Below are positions 20,427 through 32,815 of a stretch of DNA of 64,000 nucleotides, one piece after another (within the stretch, counting starts at the first letter, position 1; every line of letters begins with the position of its first letter). The position numbers were made by a program, and so were the translations under genes. Origin of the DNA: Gnetum montanum (lineage: Eukaryota > Streptophyta > Gnetopsida > Gnetales > Gnetaceae). The notes under the pieces were generated by a model that made no database searches, was not told where the DNA came from, and saw nothing but the letters and a program-made list of their open reading frames with translations. The stretch spans positions 582,999-646,998 of the forward strand of contig MNCI01023267.1 in NCBI GenBank assembly GCA_015680685.1, given 5' to 3'.

Positions 20427-21265
20427 TGATAAAACACATTTCTTCATCTGCTCTGATGTTGGGTATTCGACGTTAGAGCTGCAACGTCGGGGCCTTAATG
20501 CAACGTCTGGTATCTGACGTTAGGGGGTATATGTTGGCCTATAAATATAGCACCTAGGCTCCCAGTTTGGATCAATTTTTGCAATTTCTAGTCAAAGTAG
20601 CAAAGCTGTTGCAATTTATTTTTCCTAGAGTTATAATATTTTCTAAGTGCCTGCAGAAAGAGTCTAAGTGTGTATGGTTCTTTATTTGAACAGTAATGTA
20701 CCTAAGGGTAGCAGTGTGATAGGAATAAAAATGAACTCTTTTGATAATCCTTGCAGCACTGAGAATATATTAATTTTTCTTTTAATGCACTTTACATTAA
20801 TGCATTTAAATTAAGTAATTACTTTCCAATAGTTAATGAACATGAGCATGACCACTTTGAGCATACATATAATACTTGGTAACCTGGTAACACTTAATTT
20901 TTGGTAGCCCAGTAGCACTATATGTGTTTAGGATGTGTCCAAGAAAGTGGGATGGTTACTTATGTTGGGCTAGCTAGGAAGTAGATGAATTAGATCTTAA
21001 ATTACTTGACCTTTCATTCTTGTTGTAGGTGATCAAATTTATAAAACATAAGATAAGAAAATTCATGTACCTCAATTACACTTAAACCATACCCTTGAGC
21101 CTCACAAGTGTAGTTGGAAAGCCAATGAATGTTCTCAATGCCCATTTCGCTTCCTAGAAGAACTAATGTACTAAAGAATTATAGGTCCACAAAATTTGAT
21201 CAGATTGCATGTAAACATCTTAGTGATTCATATGGCTGGGCATAGGGGTGCCTCATTGCTCATCA
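20427..21265 (+). repeat. 5' LTR of Athila-type element 1
   Basis: It starts TGATAAAACACATTTC and ends TTGCTCATCA. A TATA box (tataaata) is at 20541-20548. U3 has several acgttag/acgtc words. Its partner is 29691-30537. Confidence 0.88.
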
Positions 21266-21285
21266 TTGGCACCATTGTCAAGGAC
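21266..21285 (+). promoter_or_regulatory. Primer-binding site, Asp-tRNA type
   Basis: The sequence ttggcaccattgtcaaggac directly follows the LTR. It differs by a few transitions from the canonical Athila PBS complementary to tRNA-Asp (ttggcgccgttgccggggac). It would prime minus-strand synthesis. Confidence 0.8.
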
Positions 21286-21426
21286 CTTTTGGTTGTTTCA
21301 TGCACTATCTATAATCTAGTGAAATTATTTAAATTGTTGGAACAAACCTTAGAGTCATATCACATCTTAAGATTACTACAATAATATTTAGAGGCACACT
21401 GTGATTTTTATTTTTCTAACATAAAA

Positions 21427-23730
21427 ATGTCTTCTTCTCATAGGAGCGATTCTTTGCTCAAGTATGATAAAGCTTATCAACTAGAGCCTTAATAGTATTG
21501 AATTGTATATGCTCATCCTGATGAGTATGTACCAAATTTCACCTTCATCTTACACCAGGATGAATAGTTGTCGTAGCGTGACATGGAGGGAAACATTGTG
21601 TTGCCGCCTGATCAATATGTTCCTGCAATGCTTTGACAAATGCTTATTAGATGGGGTCTTTAGGCATGTCATGTTAAATATATTATGTAAGAAACTAATG
21701 CTAGGGATTATCATCCCATTGAAGCACAACATCTACAAGATCGACAACTATGAATCTGTGAAGGGAAAATGAGTTAACAATTCTCCATTCTTGTTGTATC
21801 AACAAGATTGTGGAGAGCCCTTCTCTGGGGGTTTTCCATTTAGTGAAATTCCTCTCTTTGAATTTATTGAAGGAGGTCAAAATTAGAACTTGCATTCCAC
21901 AATTCATAATCCTGGTTTTGGTAAGAATGAATCTAATAACAAAGAAGGATTCGAAGGGGCAAGTTAAGGTGGGGATGTAGATAAGAAACAAGATCATGAT
22001 CATGATCATGATCACTGAAGAGGTGGTAGTAGGCACCATGATGATGCTGGTCCTCCTTCCTCTTCCCCTTCATCATCATCATCTTCTTCTTTTGGCTTTG
22101 ATCATGATTGCAGGAGGCAAGACTATGATGGAGGTGACCAAAATGACTGACGAGACTAAAATGATTGAAGAGATCATCGAAAGAGGCAAGATCAAGGATG
22201 TGGACATTTAAGAGAGGCACATTACCATGAATGAAGAGGTAGTTGAGGGCATCATAGGCACCATGATTAAGGCCTCGATGAGCCTCTACTCGCTACCTGA
22301 AGTATGGTTAATATTGCAGAGGCAGTATAAATTCCAACAAGGCATGTGAAAGATAGTCAGATCAAAAGGTTAGACATGAACAATATTCCTTAGTTCGAAG
22401 AGGGATATAACTTTGATTTGCAAAACCATCTCCAAGATTTTCAAGATGCATGTGCCTTGCAGAACATAGAAAATGAGTGGAAAAAACTCAAGTTGTTCCC
22501 TAGGAGACTCATCAAAGAAGTAGAGAACTAGTACTGGTCCCTAGAGCTGGAATTTATTAGATGATGGAGTGCCATGCTTGAATTTATTAGATGATGGAGT
22601 GCCATGCTTGAATTTATTAGACGATGAAGTACCAAGGATGGAAACAAGGAACACACAAACCCTTGGATGCCACCATTGGCTAATACTATTTCTTAATGCA
22701 TAAATGTCTTGGCCATGGTTATTCTCAATTGGATCAACTTTGCCACATTATAGATGGGCTTTGATCAGAAACAAGGAGAACCCTTAGTATCTTTGCCTAG
22801 GGGAAACTATCAAAATTAAGTGCTCGTTAGATACAAAGATTAATTAAGTAGGTAGCTAAAAAGGAGGATGAACTAAGAAAAAGAGAAAGTGTAGAAGAGT
22901 ACAACCATGATCCTTCTATTTACAAAAGGGAGGTTCAATTCTATGACAGTGAGGACCAATCTACATTTGATGAGGTGGTGAATAGGAAAACCTTGCTACT
23001 CCAAAAATTTCAATATGACATTACAACTAAGGTTGATTAGTTATCAGACTCCATGGATAGCAGATTTCAAGCTATCCTAAAAATTTTTGAAGAGTCCAAA
23101 GAAGCAGGTAGTGATTGTGAGTGTAAGAGGCGTAAGGAAGTTGAACATGCCTATCAAAAAGGTAAGGGCAAGATTGTTGAAATAGACAAGGTTGTAGATA
23201 GTGAATCAGACAATGATGGTGGGTGTGACGTCTACCAATATGTATATCGTAAAGGATGTTGCCCCATCGTGTCACATCTATAGGAGTTTGGGATGTATGC
23301 CTTAAATTCATGACTAACACAAAGGGAAACATCTAGAAGATTACCTTATCCTCAAGGTAATTCAGGTAGTTCCACCAACAACAACCATGTTATCTAAGTG
23401 AAGCTCCATCGCAACCATATGAGCAATATCAACAATGGCAATAACCACAATCATGGACACTAGCACCAGCAAGGAAGCAATACCCTTATTGATAGCCTGA
23501 TCCATATGGTTACTACGTTCAACAACCACTACCTCCATGTGACTCCTCTAGTCATGTTTCTACTTCCCAACCTCACTACCATCCTTCTGATTACTATTGA
23601 ACTCATTCTCCACATGAAGGAAGGGATACCACCTTTGCACATGTTCCTCCTTCACCCGCACAACTACCACCTACTTCATCTATGTAGGGTGAACCACCAA
23701 CTCAATTGCAACAATGCAACGTTATGAGGA
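21427..23730 (+). pseudogene. gag remnant of Athila-type element 1
   Basis: An ATG at 21427 begins MSSSHRSDSLLKYDKAYQ, similar to the start of gag in element 2 (32816). An Asp/His/Arg-rich region follows (about 21985-22200), including four GATCAT-type hexamers. The gag core is at about 22370-22780 (NHLQDFQDACALQNIE, LKLFPRRLIKEVE, then a KCLGHGYSQLDQLCHII-like segment). A 30-35 base unit (gaatttattagatgatggag) is tandemly repeated at about 22548-22640 inside the core. Numerous stops and shifts break it. Confidence 0.75.
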
Positions 23731-23979
23731 CTATTAATCTACAATGAGATCATCAACCAAGTGGGTCAAATACTTAAACAAGGAATAAACCTTTCTTTCG
23801 ATCCCGAAGTTCACCTAAGCCCTCTCATACACTTGTGGTTGACAATCCTACTCCTACATCTTCATTTGTATCACATACCTTCGAGTCCCCTTAAAATCAA
23901 AATATGTCTAGGATCCATGCTATCATGCTTACTCATACTGTATTTGATTAGATTTGTGCTGGAAACCTTCCTAGGAAAT

Positions 23980-26900
23980 TAGACAATCCTAAAAGTCCTC
24001 TGATTTATTTGTAGATTGTTGGGAATGAACCATGTAAGGATCTTCTTGATTCAGATTCTAGTGGCAATTTAATTTCTCATGAGATGTACACTGCATGGAA
24101 CTTGCCTTCTCTCAAGAAGAGCAACATAAGATTAGAATTGGCAAGCTAGCCCATCACTATTTCATTGGTATTGGTGGAAGACATTGTGATCACTGTTTGT
24201 GGATCATCTTATCCTATTAATTTCCTAGTGATCAAGATGAAGAACTACAAAGGAGATTTCCCAATCATCATGGGAAGGACATGGCTGACCACCGTTGATG
24301 CAAAAATAGGCATAAGAGATCTTTCCTTGGAAATATCCAAAGAAAATGCATTCAGAAATATCAAGAAGAAGAGAGTTCCATGCATCATGTACAACAATAC
24401 AGGCTGTAATTGTGCATAGAAACTCTAGGTTGTAAAGTGAGCATTTATCTTTGCATGTAAGCAATGTGCACTTGAAGTAGAAATTCAAAGGTGTCTAGAC
24501 GTAGTAGCCACAAACTAGGAGGACACCTAGTGGTTGAGTGTTGATTTTGAGAGTAGAACACTTTGCATGGAATCAATTAAGAGCTTAACATGTGCATATG
24601 TCATAGGCATGGATAAACTAGAGAAAATTCATCACCAACTCTCTGATGATACAAATGATGATACTCACTAGGAAGACTTGGAAATTCTTGAAAGTCTCAA
24701 GTAAGAGCCCCTTGAACTAAAAAAACTACCAGCTAGAATGGAATATGTGTTTTTAAAAAATGGAAAGCTAGCCATAATTAATGAAAATCTTACTCTAGAG
24801 TAGAAAAAGATGCTATTGAAGGTAGTTGAAAAATGGTTAGCAACTTTTGCTTGGTCATATCCTGACCTCACAAGGATTGATCCTAGGATATGCTAGCATT
24901 GCATCTACACTAATTTGGCCATGAAGCTAAAAAGATAGCCATAGAGGCTTTTGAACCCTAAACTGAAGTAGATCATCAAGGAGGAAATCGAACAACTCCT
25001 CAAGGTGGGGTTCATTTATCCCAGTACATATAATAAGTGGGTTAGTCCACTTGTGATTATGCCAAAGAAAGGAGGCAACTGGTGGGTGTATATCAATTTT
25101 TGGCTACAGAATATGGCAACATTCAAAGATCATTTTCTATTGTCATTTGTTGACTAGGTTCTCGACACAATATCTGTATTGATTTTCAGCTGTTGAATAT
25201 AGCAACATTCAAAGATCATTTTCTATTATCATTTGTTGACCAAGTGCTCAACACAATATTTGGACACTACTACTATAGTTTCCTAGATGGTTATAGTGGC
25301 TATAACGAAATTCAAATTGCACCAAAAGATCAAGTAAAGACAACATTCATGAGTCCCTTGGGAACTTTTGCATATTGTAAGATGTTGTTTGGTCTATGCA
25401 ATGCTCCTGCTACATTTCAACATTTGGTTCTAAGCATGTTTCAATAATAGATTTGTAGTGATGTAGAAGTTTTCATGGATGACTTCTCCACTTATGGAGC
25501 TACATTTGAGCAAGCCTTGGACCACCTTGAGCAAGTGCTAAAATGATGTGTTAAAACAAACTTACAGCTCAATTGGCATAAAGGTCACTTAATGGTATAG
25601 GAGGGCATTGTACTAGGGCACATAATATCACAAGGAGGAATTGAGATAGACCTTGAGAAAATAAGGGTCATCCAAGGAATAACTTATCAACTAGAAATTA
25701 TCAAAGATGTTCAGTCATTCGTTGGACATGCTGGATACTACTAATGATTCATAGAGAATTTTTCTAAGATCGCAAAATCGTTGGTAAAGCTAAGAAAGAA
25801 AGATGCTCCCTTTGTCTGGACCATAGAATGTGAAAAAGCATTCAACACCTGCAAGAAACGCTTGTAAAAATGCCAATCCTACAAGCACTTGACTGGTCCA
25901 AACCATTTCATATCATGATAGATGCATCAAATTATGCCTTGGAAGCCATGCTTACATAGCTAGATGACAAGAAATGTCCATATTACATCCATTGCTCTAG
26001 CCAAAGCATTGTGGGTGCACAACTAAAGTACACCACTACAGAAAAAGAATTTATGGTAGTGGTGTTCGCTCTTGAAAAGTTTAGGCATTATGTGCTTGGA
26101 TACATGGCGTTTGTGCACATGGGTCATAGTGCCATCCGCTTGCCGATGAACAAGCCAATGGTGTGCCCCTATGTCATACGGTGGCTAGTGATCTTATAGG
26201 AATTCGATCTTACAATTAGTGATCAGAAGGACACTGAGAATGTGGTTGCTAATCACTTATCTTAGTTGTGATGGGACAACAAAGAGTAAAAAGATCCATT
26301 ATTTGATATGTTTCCTAATGAACTCCTCTTTACTAGGGCTATAACTGAACAATCACCCAATTAGCCTAGATTGTATGATGGAATTCTCACCTATTTTCTC
26401 ATCCAAGAGATGCCATAAGGGTTGGACGACTGGAAGAAACAAAAACACTTCATGGAGATTAGTGGACATCTCTACAAGGTGTGCACTAATGGCCTAGTTC
26501 ATTGTTGTATCCCTAATGTCGATCAACTATGCATTCTCCAAGACACTCATGAAGGTTTTTGTGGAGGACACTATGTTGGGAGATGCACGATCATTAAAAT
26601 CCTGATAGCAAGGTACTATTGGCCAACAATATTTAGGGATGCTCATCATTACATCTACTTTTGTGAACAATGTTAACGAGATGGTGTAATGACTGCTTGA
26701 ATGGAGGGACCTCAATAATGGATTCAACCACTAGAACTCTTTGACATCTTGGGCATTGATTTCATGGGTCCCATCACACCCATGTCAAATGAAAAGGCAT
26801 ACATCATAGTTGTTGTTGACTATTGTACAAAATGGGTAGAAGCAGTAGTCATCATCAACTATACATCTTTTGCTGCTACTTGGTTTGTACAACAAAATGT

Positions 26901-27680
26901 TGTAAATAGGTTTCGTGTGCCATGTGCATTAATTTTTGATAATGGAACTCACTTTACAAGAACTGCTTTTTGAAAGCTCATGCAATGCTTAGGGGTTGAA
27001 CATAAATTCATAACACCCTACCATCCCTAAGCTAATGGTCAAGTTGAGGTTACCAATAGGGAAATCATAAGGATTCTGATAAGAACTGTTAACAAATATA
27101 GGAAATATTGGAGCAAAAAACTCAATGATGCCCTTTGGGCCTACTGCTCAACATGGAAACTTCCTATAAGCTACTCTCCCTATGAGCTTGTGTATGGAAA
27201 ATTACCAATACTTTTTATTCAATCCAAGCTCCATACACTTTCAACAGCTTGTGACCTTGACCTTGACTTAAGTCTAGCCCAAAAAGAAAGACTAATGAAT
27301 CTCAACTTGCTAGCTGAAAATCAATTGGTAGCCCTATCATCTAACAAGTTGTAAAAGGCCTACAACAAAAAGCAACATGACCTAAAAATCAATAAAGTCA
27401 AATTTCAACTAGGAGATAAGGTTCTCTATTGGAACCCCACACACGTGCCTCAACAAAATAAGTTACAAAAATTGTGGAAAGGACCTTAAATCATTTATGA
27501 GACTTTTTCTTCTAAGGCCATGATGATCTACAAACCTGAGAGCCCAAACAAGAAATAGCTAGTCAACATCCAACAAATTAAACCTTTCCATGACCATAAG
27601 CCACCTAATACAACAAAAACCTCATCGGATGAACAACCACACTCCATATTTTGGATCTCCTTCTTTCAACTTAGTTTTGG
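23980..27680 (+). pseudogene. pro-pol remnant of Athila-type element 1
   Basis: The protease (24020-24420) has LLDSDSSGNLIS and FPIIMGRTWLTTVDAKIG. RT (24700-25750) has WVSPLVIMPKKGG, YSFLDGYSGYNEIQIAPKDQ and the catalytic VFMDDFSTY. An 86-bp tandem duplication splits it: the segment around 25090-25170 recurs at 25176-25258. RNase H follows (25900-26270; ASNYALEAML, EKEFMVVVFALEKFRHYV). Integrase (26400-27560) keeps the zinc finger (HEGFCGGHYVGRC ... CEQC), the DDE core ([23 protein letters not shown]) and the C-terminal part (VKFQLGDKVLYWNPTH). At least a dozen stops are spread along it. The VFMDD form of the RT active site agrees with the Athila lineage. Confidence 0.85.
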
Positions 27681-29690
27681 GAGAGACAGTTACCCATGCT
27701 AACCATATAAGTGGCTCAATTTTTCAATTTTTTGTTTTACACATTTTTTTACAACTTTTTGTTTTACACATTCTTTATTTTACATCTTCTTCTTTTCATG
27801 TTATTAATCTTTTCTAATTTTTGTTTTATACCATCATTAGTAAATTTTCTATTTCTTGGATATTTTACATCTTCTTTTATATTTTATTTTGTTTTGTTTT
27901 GTTTTTATTTTTGTGTGACTTTCTAACTTTTTGTTAATAAGTGCCAAGTACAATGGTAATGTGTTGCTTGATGGTGGTATGTATTATTTTGTTATTTGAT
28001 TGTTGGTGTTTGATTTCTATCTTTGAATTTCATTACAGGTAATTAGGACATGGTTTCTTTTTCATGCAATAGGCAGTGAGTCCATAACATCCACCCGTAC
28101 ACAAACTCTATGGTTTTCCTTGTTCTAGAAATGTGCAGTTTCTTTTTCATTAACAAAACTTTAACAAATTTGTGACTTTGATAGTTTTCAAAATTGGAAA
28201 GGATTCAAAGGTTTGAACAAGGTGTGGCCTCAAGGGGATTTATTATTCTTTGTGCCTTTTTGTTTGCCTAGGTGCATGTGTATTTTCATAGATTTCTCAC
28301 TGTTCCGTGTCAACCAATAAAAGGAAGTTGAATAAGTATTTACATGGTGTGGTTCTCATTAGAAAAATGATGAGAATTCAAAGCACACCCCTTAGACAAA
28401 ATAAATGCATGTGTCTTTGCATGGTGTGGTTCCCATTTTAAAGAAAAAAGAAAAAAAATGATGGGAATTCAAAGCACACCTCTTAAACACAATAATGGGC
28501 TACAAGCACTAGTTATGGGACTAGTCCCCTCTAACTAAGGTCCTTCCTCACTTCCTACTTCTCTTTTCTTCACTAATAAGAAATGGTGGTTGTTTTGTGG
28601 GAGAACTCTTGTGTCTTAGGGGATGGATTGGTCTTAGAATGATGATGCGAAGTCCCAGAACGTGGTTGGTTTTGGTCTGGGCTAAGGATGGATCCTATCA
28701 AGTCATTTAATCACAAAATCTATAAGGGGCTTCATATGACTTTAATCAGGGACTCCATTTCACTCTCTCTCATCCATCTATGCTTTCCATGTCTCACCTC
28801 ACTTCTAGTTTCATGGTCTGGTTTGATGTCATGGTTTGATGTGTTGGAATTATCAATTAGTTTCTTCTAGGTTTTTGTACTAAACCTTCTGTAACCATTA
28901 ATCATCCACGGAGCCCACAAACTCTTTGTTTTGAAGTTATGCAAGGGCATAAAAGGCCTGTGCTTGCTTTTAGGAGGACCCACTTGCATATCTTTTTGTT
29001 GGGTTAGTTAAGTTCTTTACCCTTAGAAACTCTTATAATCAAATTCTTTTTGGTTTATCCCATCAATGACATCCAATCATGCACATCTTCACAACATTTT
29101 TTAGTGAACTTTCCTTTTTATTATTGTGAATTCTTACACCCTCTTCAAATATTTCTTTGCATTGAACTTTTTCAAATTTCATGGACTGCTTATCTATTTT
29201 ACCATATTTGTTAGCTTTCCTGCTAACGCTACTTAAGGAATTAATCTACCACAATCACACCCTAGCTAAGTGTAACCATTGACAAGACAAGGCATTTAAT
29301 AGCTATATGTTACACATTGCATCCTAATTCATGATTTTGTTGTGATTACAGTGGGAAGCATGGACTGGAAGCAAGACTATCTTCACCAAGGATGATGCAG
29401 TAGTACCACACAATGAGGATCGTTCATGATTGTTGGATCTTCTCTCTCATTCTTTTGTTGTTAAGAGGTGTTGGATGTCAATGTTATTTAGGGTGTTTCC
29501 TTCTCTTATCATGAACACCCAATTTTGTAAAAATTGTAACTATGTACACTTGGGCACTCAGAGTCTGTTTTTTCTATCTGAGTCTGTTTGTATGATAGTC
29601 AATAATCCCATACCTACCCAATATTTTGTAAAGAACTTGTTCCTTCTCTTATACACTCAAGGATGAGTTTTTATTCAATCATGGGGGTAT
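27681..29690 (+). other. 3' non-coding interior of Athila-type element 1
   Basis: This stretch of 2 kb has T-rich low complexity at 27720-27910 and an imperfect direct repeat near 28340-28490 (atggtgtggttc ... gaattcaaagcacac, twice, about 84 bases apart). No conserved protein was seen. It ends with catgggggta, the polypurine tract, at 29681-29690. The same 3' sequence in reverse complement occurs at 63034 onward. Confidence 0.65.
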
Positions 29691-30537
29691 GATGAAACAT
29701 GTTTCTTCAACTGCTTTGACGTTAGGTATCCAACATCAGAGCCATAATGTTAAGAATCTAATGTCAAGGTCTTGATGCGATGTCGGGTATCCGATGTCAG
29801 GGGTATACATTAGCCTATAAATATAGCACCTAGGCTCCTGATTTGGAATTAGTTTTTGCAGTTTCTAGTTAGAGTAGTGAAGCTCTTGTAGTTTATTTTC
29901 CCTGAAGTTAGAATATTTTTTGAGTGCCTGTAGAAGAAGTCTAAGTGTATACAGTTCTTTATTCGAACATTGATGTACCTTAGCACAGCAATGTGACAAG
30001 AATAAAAATGAACTCTTTTGATAATCCTTGCAGCATTGAGAATAGATTAATGTTTTTTTTAATGCACTTTACTTTAATTCTTTTGAATTAAGCAATTACT
30101 CTCTAGCAGTTAATGAACATGAGCATGACCACTTCAAGCATACATATAGTACTTGGTATCCCAGCAATGCTTAATGTTTGGTAGCCTAGCAGCACTATAT
30201 GTGTTCAAGATGTGTCCAGGAATGTGGGGCAGTTACTTGTGTTAGGCTAGATAGGCAGTAAATGAATTAGATCTTAAATTACTTGACCTTTCATTCTTGT
30301 TGTAGGCAATCAAATTTATAAAACATAAAATAAGAAAATCATGTACCTCAATTACACTTAAGCCATACCCTTGAGCCTTACAAGTGTAGTTGGGAAGACA
30401 ACAACATTCTCAATGCCCATTTTACTTTCTAGAAAAACTAGTGTAGAGAACTATAGGTCCATGGAATTTGACTAGATCACGCGTAAATGCCTTAGTGATT
30501 CATATGGTTGGGTGTAGGGGTACCTCGCCACTCATCA
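29691..30537 (+). repeat. 3' LTR of Athila-type element 1
   Basis: It starts TGATGAAACATGTTTC after the polypurine tract and ends CCACTCATCA. The TATA box is at 29816-29823. It is clearly homologous to, but diverged from, the 5' LTR. Confidence 0.88.
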
Positions 30538-30598
30538 GAATTAATGTGGTTGACCCCATTTTGTGAGGATAAGGCTAGGATGAAGATGAAGATGATAG
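30538..30598 (+). mobile_element. 3' end of the same RTE LINE
   Basis: Directly after the Athila 3' LTR the sequence reads gaattaatgtggttgacccc and continues to gataaggctaggatgaagat and a short gatgaa-type tail. This is the usual plant RTE 3' end with its simple-repeat tail. It completes the LINE that stops at 20426. Confidence 0.75.
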
Positions 30599-31886
30599 TT
30601 AATATCATATACAATACAATAATGAATAAAGGGTTTTTAGAACTTAAAAGAATTTGGGTATATGTATAATTAGTATAATAAACAATAAATAAGAAAATAA
30701 TAATGCACTTTTTAAAATAGTATAGATAAAGATAATTGGCTTAGATTTTAATATTTATTAAAGGTGTTTGAAATTGAAATTATTTCATTATATAACCAAC
30801 AATATTTTCATAAAATTCAAGTGAAACATAATGGTATGTTAAATCAAAATATTCCTTGTAATTAAATTTTCTAATTTTGAAAAATCAACATTATTAAACT
30901 TATTATTTTTCAAGTTAGGTCTCATGTTAACAATCCTTTGCTAGAGGGTAATAATCTTCTTCAGCTAATGGAACCTTGGACTAGTAGTATTACTAGAAAC
31001 TTTGCTTAGCTTGTGCTTAAGCCTTGGTGGTACACTTTATTATTTCTCATGGATATTTGTTTCAATATTTTTGGTTGTTAACAAGGAAGCCTTTAGTAAG
31101 AAGTGAAACCCATGTACTCACTTTTGAACAAGGCTAAAGCCTAATCCTTTTCCTACCCAAAGGAGAGGATTTCAAGATTATTTGTAAGGATGAAAACCTA
31201 CAAATACATTGGTCTTGCATTTTCATTGTTGTTTTTGAGCCTTCTTTGTTATTGAAGGGATATGTTGTATTAATTTTATGATGTACCTTATTTTTTTTAT
31301 CTTAATATAATTTCTTTTGAATTTCGACATATCTCCACCTCCCCATCCCCAATTAGTTATTTTCAAATCATAAGTTACATGCTCTAAGAAAGCAATGCCT
31401 CAGTAATAAATATCAACAAAGCTAAAATGTTATCAAAATTTTAATATTTTAAAGCATGTTCCTATTGATGGACAAAATTTGGTCACACACGAATACCTTT
31501 AGTAACTCATTTCAAGAGACCATAACCCAAAGCACCTTCCATAAGGGTATAAAAACCTAGCAATAGTCTCAATTGGAAGAGCATATATAGTGTTAAGGTT
31601 TTAACATTGAAAATTTGAATAAAACCAACCATAAGTTAGAATTGCAAATGCAAAATAATGGTGGATTAACAAGGTATAATGACTTAGACATGTAATGCAA
31701 TAATTAAAAAGTGGGTATATCTCATAATATATAACATTAGGTTTTGAAATCAACAAGAAAATGACTCAAGTATTTTTATGTGAAATGTATTCTTTGTTAT
31801 TACTTAGAAAAATTTCTAAAATTATAACATAGATTAAACTTATGTAACACCAAATTGCGAACTAATAATTGACATCAAATAATAAT
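30599..31886. other. AT-rich intergenic stretch, nothing recognised
   Basis: Between the LINE tail and the next Athila-type element I see only AT-rich sequence without open frames, conserved motifs or clear repeats. The last five bases (31882-31886, ataat) are the left target-site duplication of the next element. Confidence 0.55.
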
Positions 31887-32662
31887 TAATGAATCACAAG
31901 TTGGGCTGCATCAATAGGCATACATTGATGCATCTCCATTGATGCATGGGTTGACGCATCGACACAGTGTCTATCCATTGCATTTATGGCATTGTTGAGT
32001 TAGTAGCATAATGAAGTTCATGTAGTTTCATTCTGTAAGAGTTAGAATATTTTCTAAGTGCCTGTAGTAGGACTTCACGGATTGTACAGATTCTTATTCA
32101 AGCATCAATGTACCTGAACACCTTGATATGATGACAATAAAGATGAGATTCTTGAAATATCTTGCAGTACTCAAAATGGATTAATGTTTACTTTTATGCA
32201 CTTTACCTTCATGTTATTAAGTAATTAATACACATAGGTACAAACGCCTTGAGCATGCTGTTAATGCTTGGTAATCCCAACAATGTTATCACTTGGTACG
32301 CCCAATAGCCTAACACCTAGTAACCCAGTAGTGTCATAACAAGTTCAAGATGTGTATTGAAGGTGGGCTTGGATATTTATGTTAGGAAATAGACTAAGGC
32401 ATTAGATAGTTTCTTAGATTAGTTTCCAATTAATCATTTTTAAAATAAAATATAAACATCAATACAAATCATGTGCCTTGGCTTCCACTTAACCATATAC
32501 TTGCACCTACATAAGTGAAGCCAAGAAGACAACGATCACATCATCAAGTAACTATCTTTGCTATTGACATTTGAAGAGATAAATTCCACAAAATTCAACT
32601 AGATTTCTAGTGAATGCTTGTGATTTGTATGATTGGACATAGGAACTACTCACCGCTCATCA
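31887..32662 (+). repeat. 5' LTR of Athila-type element 2
   Basis: It begins taatgaatcacaagttggg (first bases mutated from TGAT) and ends CACCGCTCATCA. Its partner is 50477-51284. The PBS ttggaattgttgctagggac follows at 32663-32682, a more decayed Asp-type site. Confidence 0.87.
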
Positions 32663-32815
32663 TTGGAATTGTTGCTAGGGACTATTAGTTAGCCTAGTGT
32701 GCTACCTAGGAAGGATAGTGAAACCATTTACTAACGTTGTCAAAATAACTTAATGCTAACACCATTAAGATAAAGAAAAATAACAAATGCACACTATTTT
32801 TTCTCAATCATTGAT

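Larger units (their letters stand above)
20427..30537 (+). mobile_element. Athila-type Ty3/gypsy element 1, full length, decayed
   Basis: Two LTRs (20427-21265 and 29691-30537) bracket a 8.4-kb interior with an Asp-type PBS, gag, protease, RT, RNase H and integrase in that order. GAACT before the element and GAATT after it form a 4/5 matching target-site duplication. Both lie in the RTE LINE, so the insertion is nested. Many stops in every frame and clearly diverged LTRs indicate an old insertion. No envelope-position gene is recognisable between integrase and the 3' LTR, unlike element 2. Confidence 0.9.

Noticed and set aside
21933-22220. Antisense frame with His/Asp repeats (also 33248-33515)
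   Set aside because: Opposite strand of the charged, repetitive region of Athila gag.
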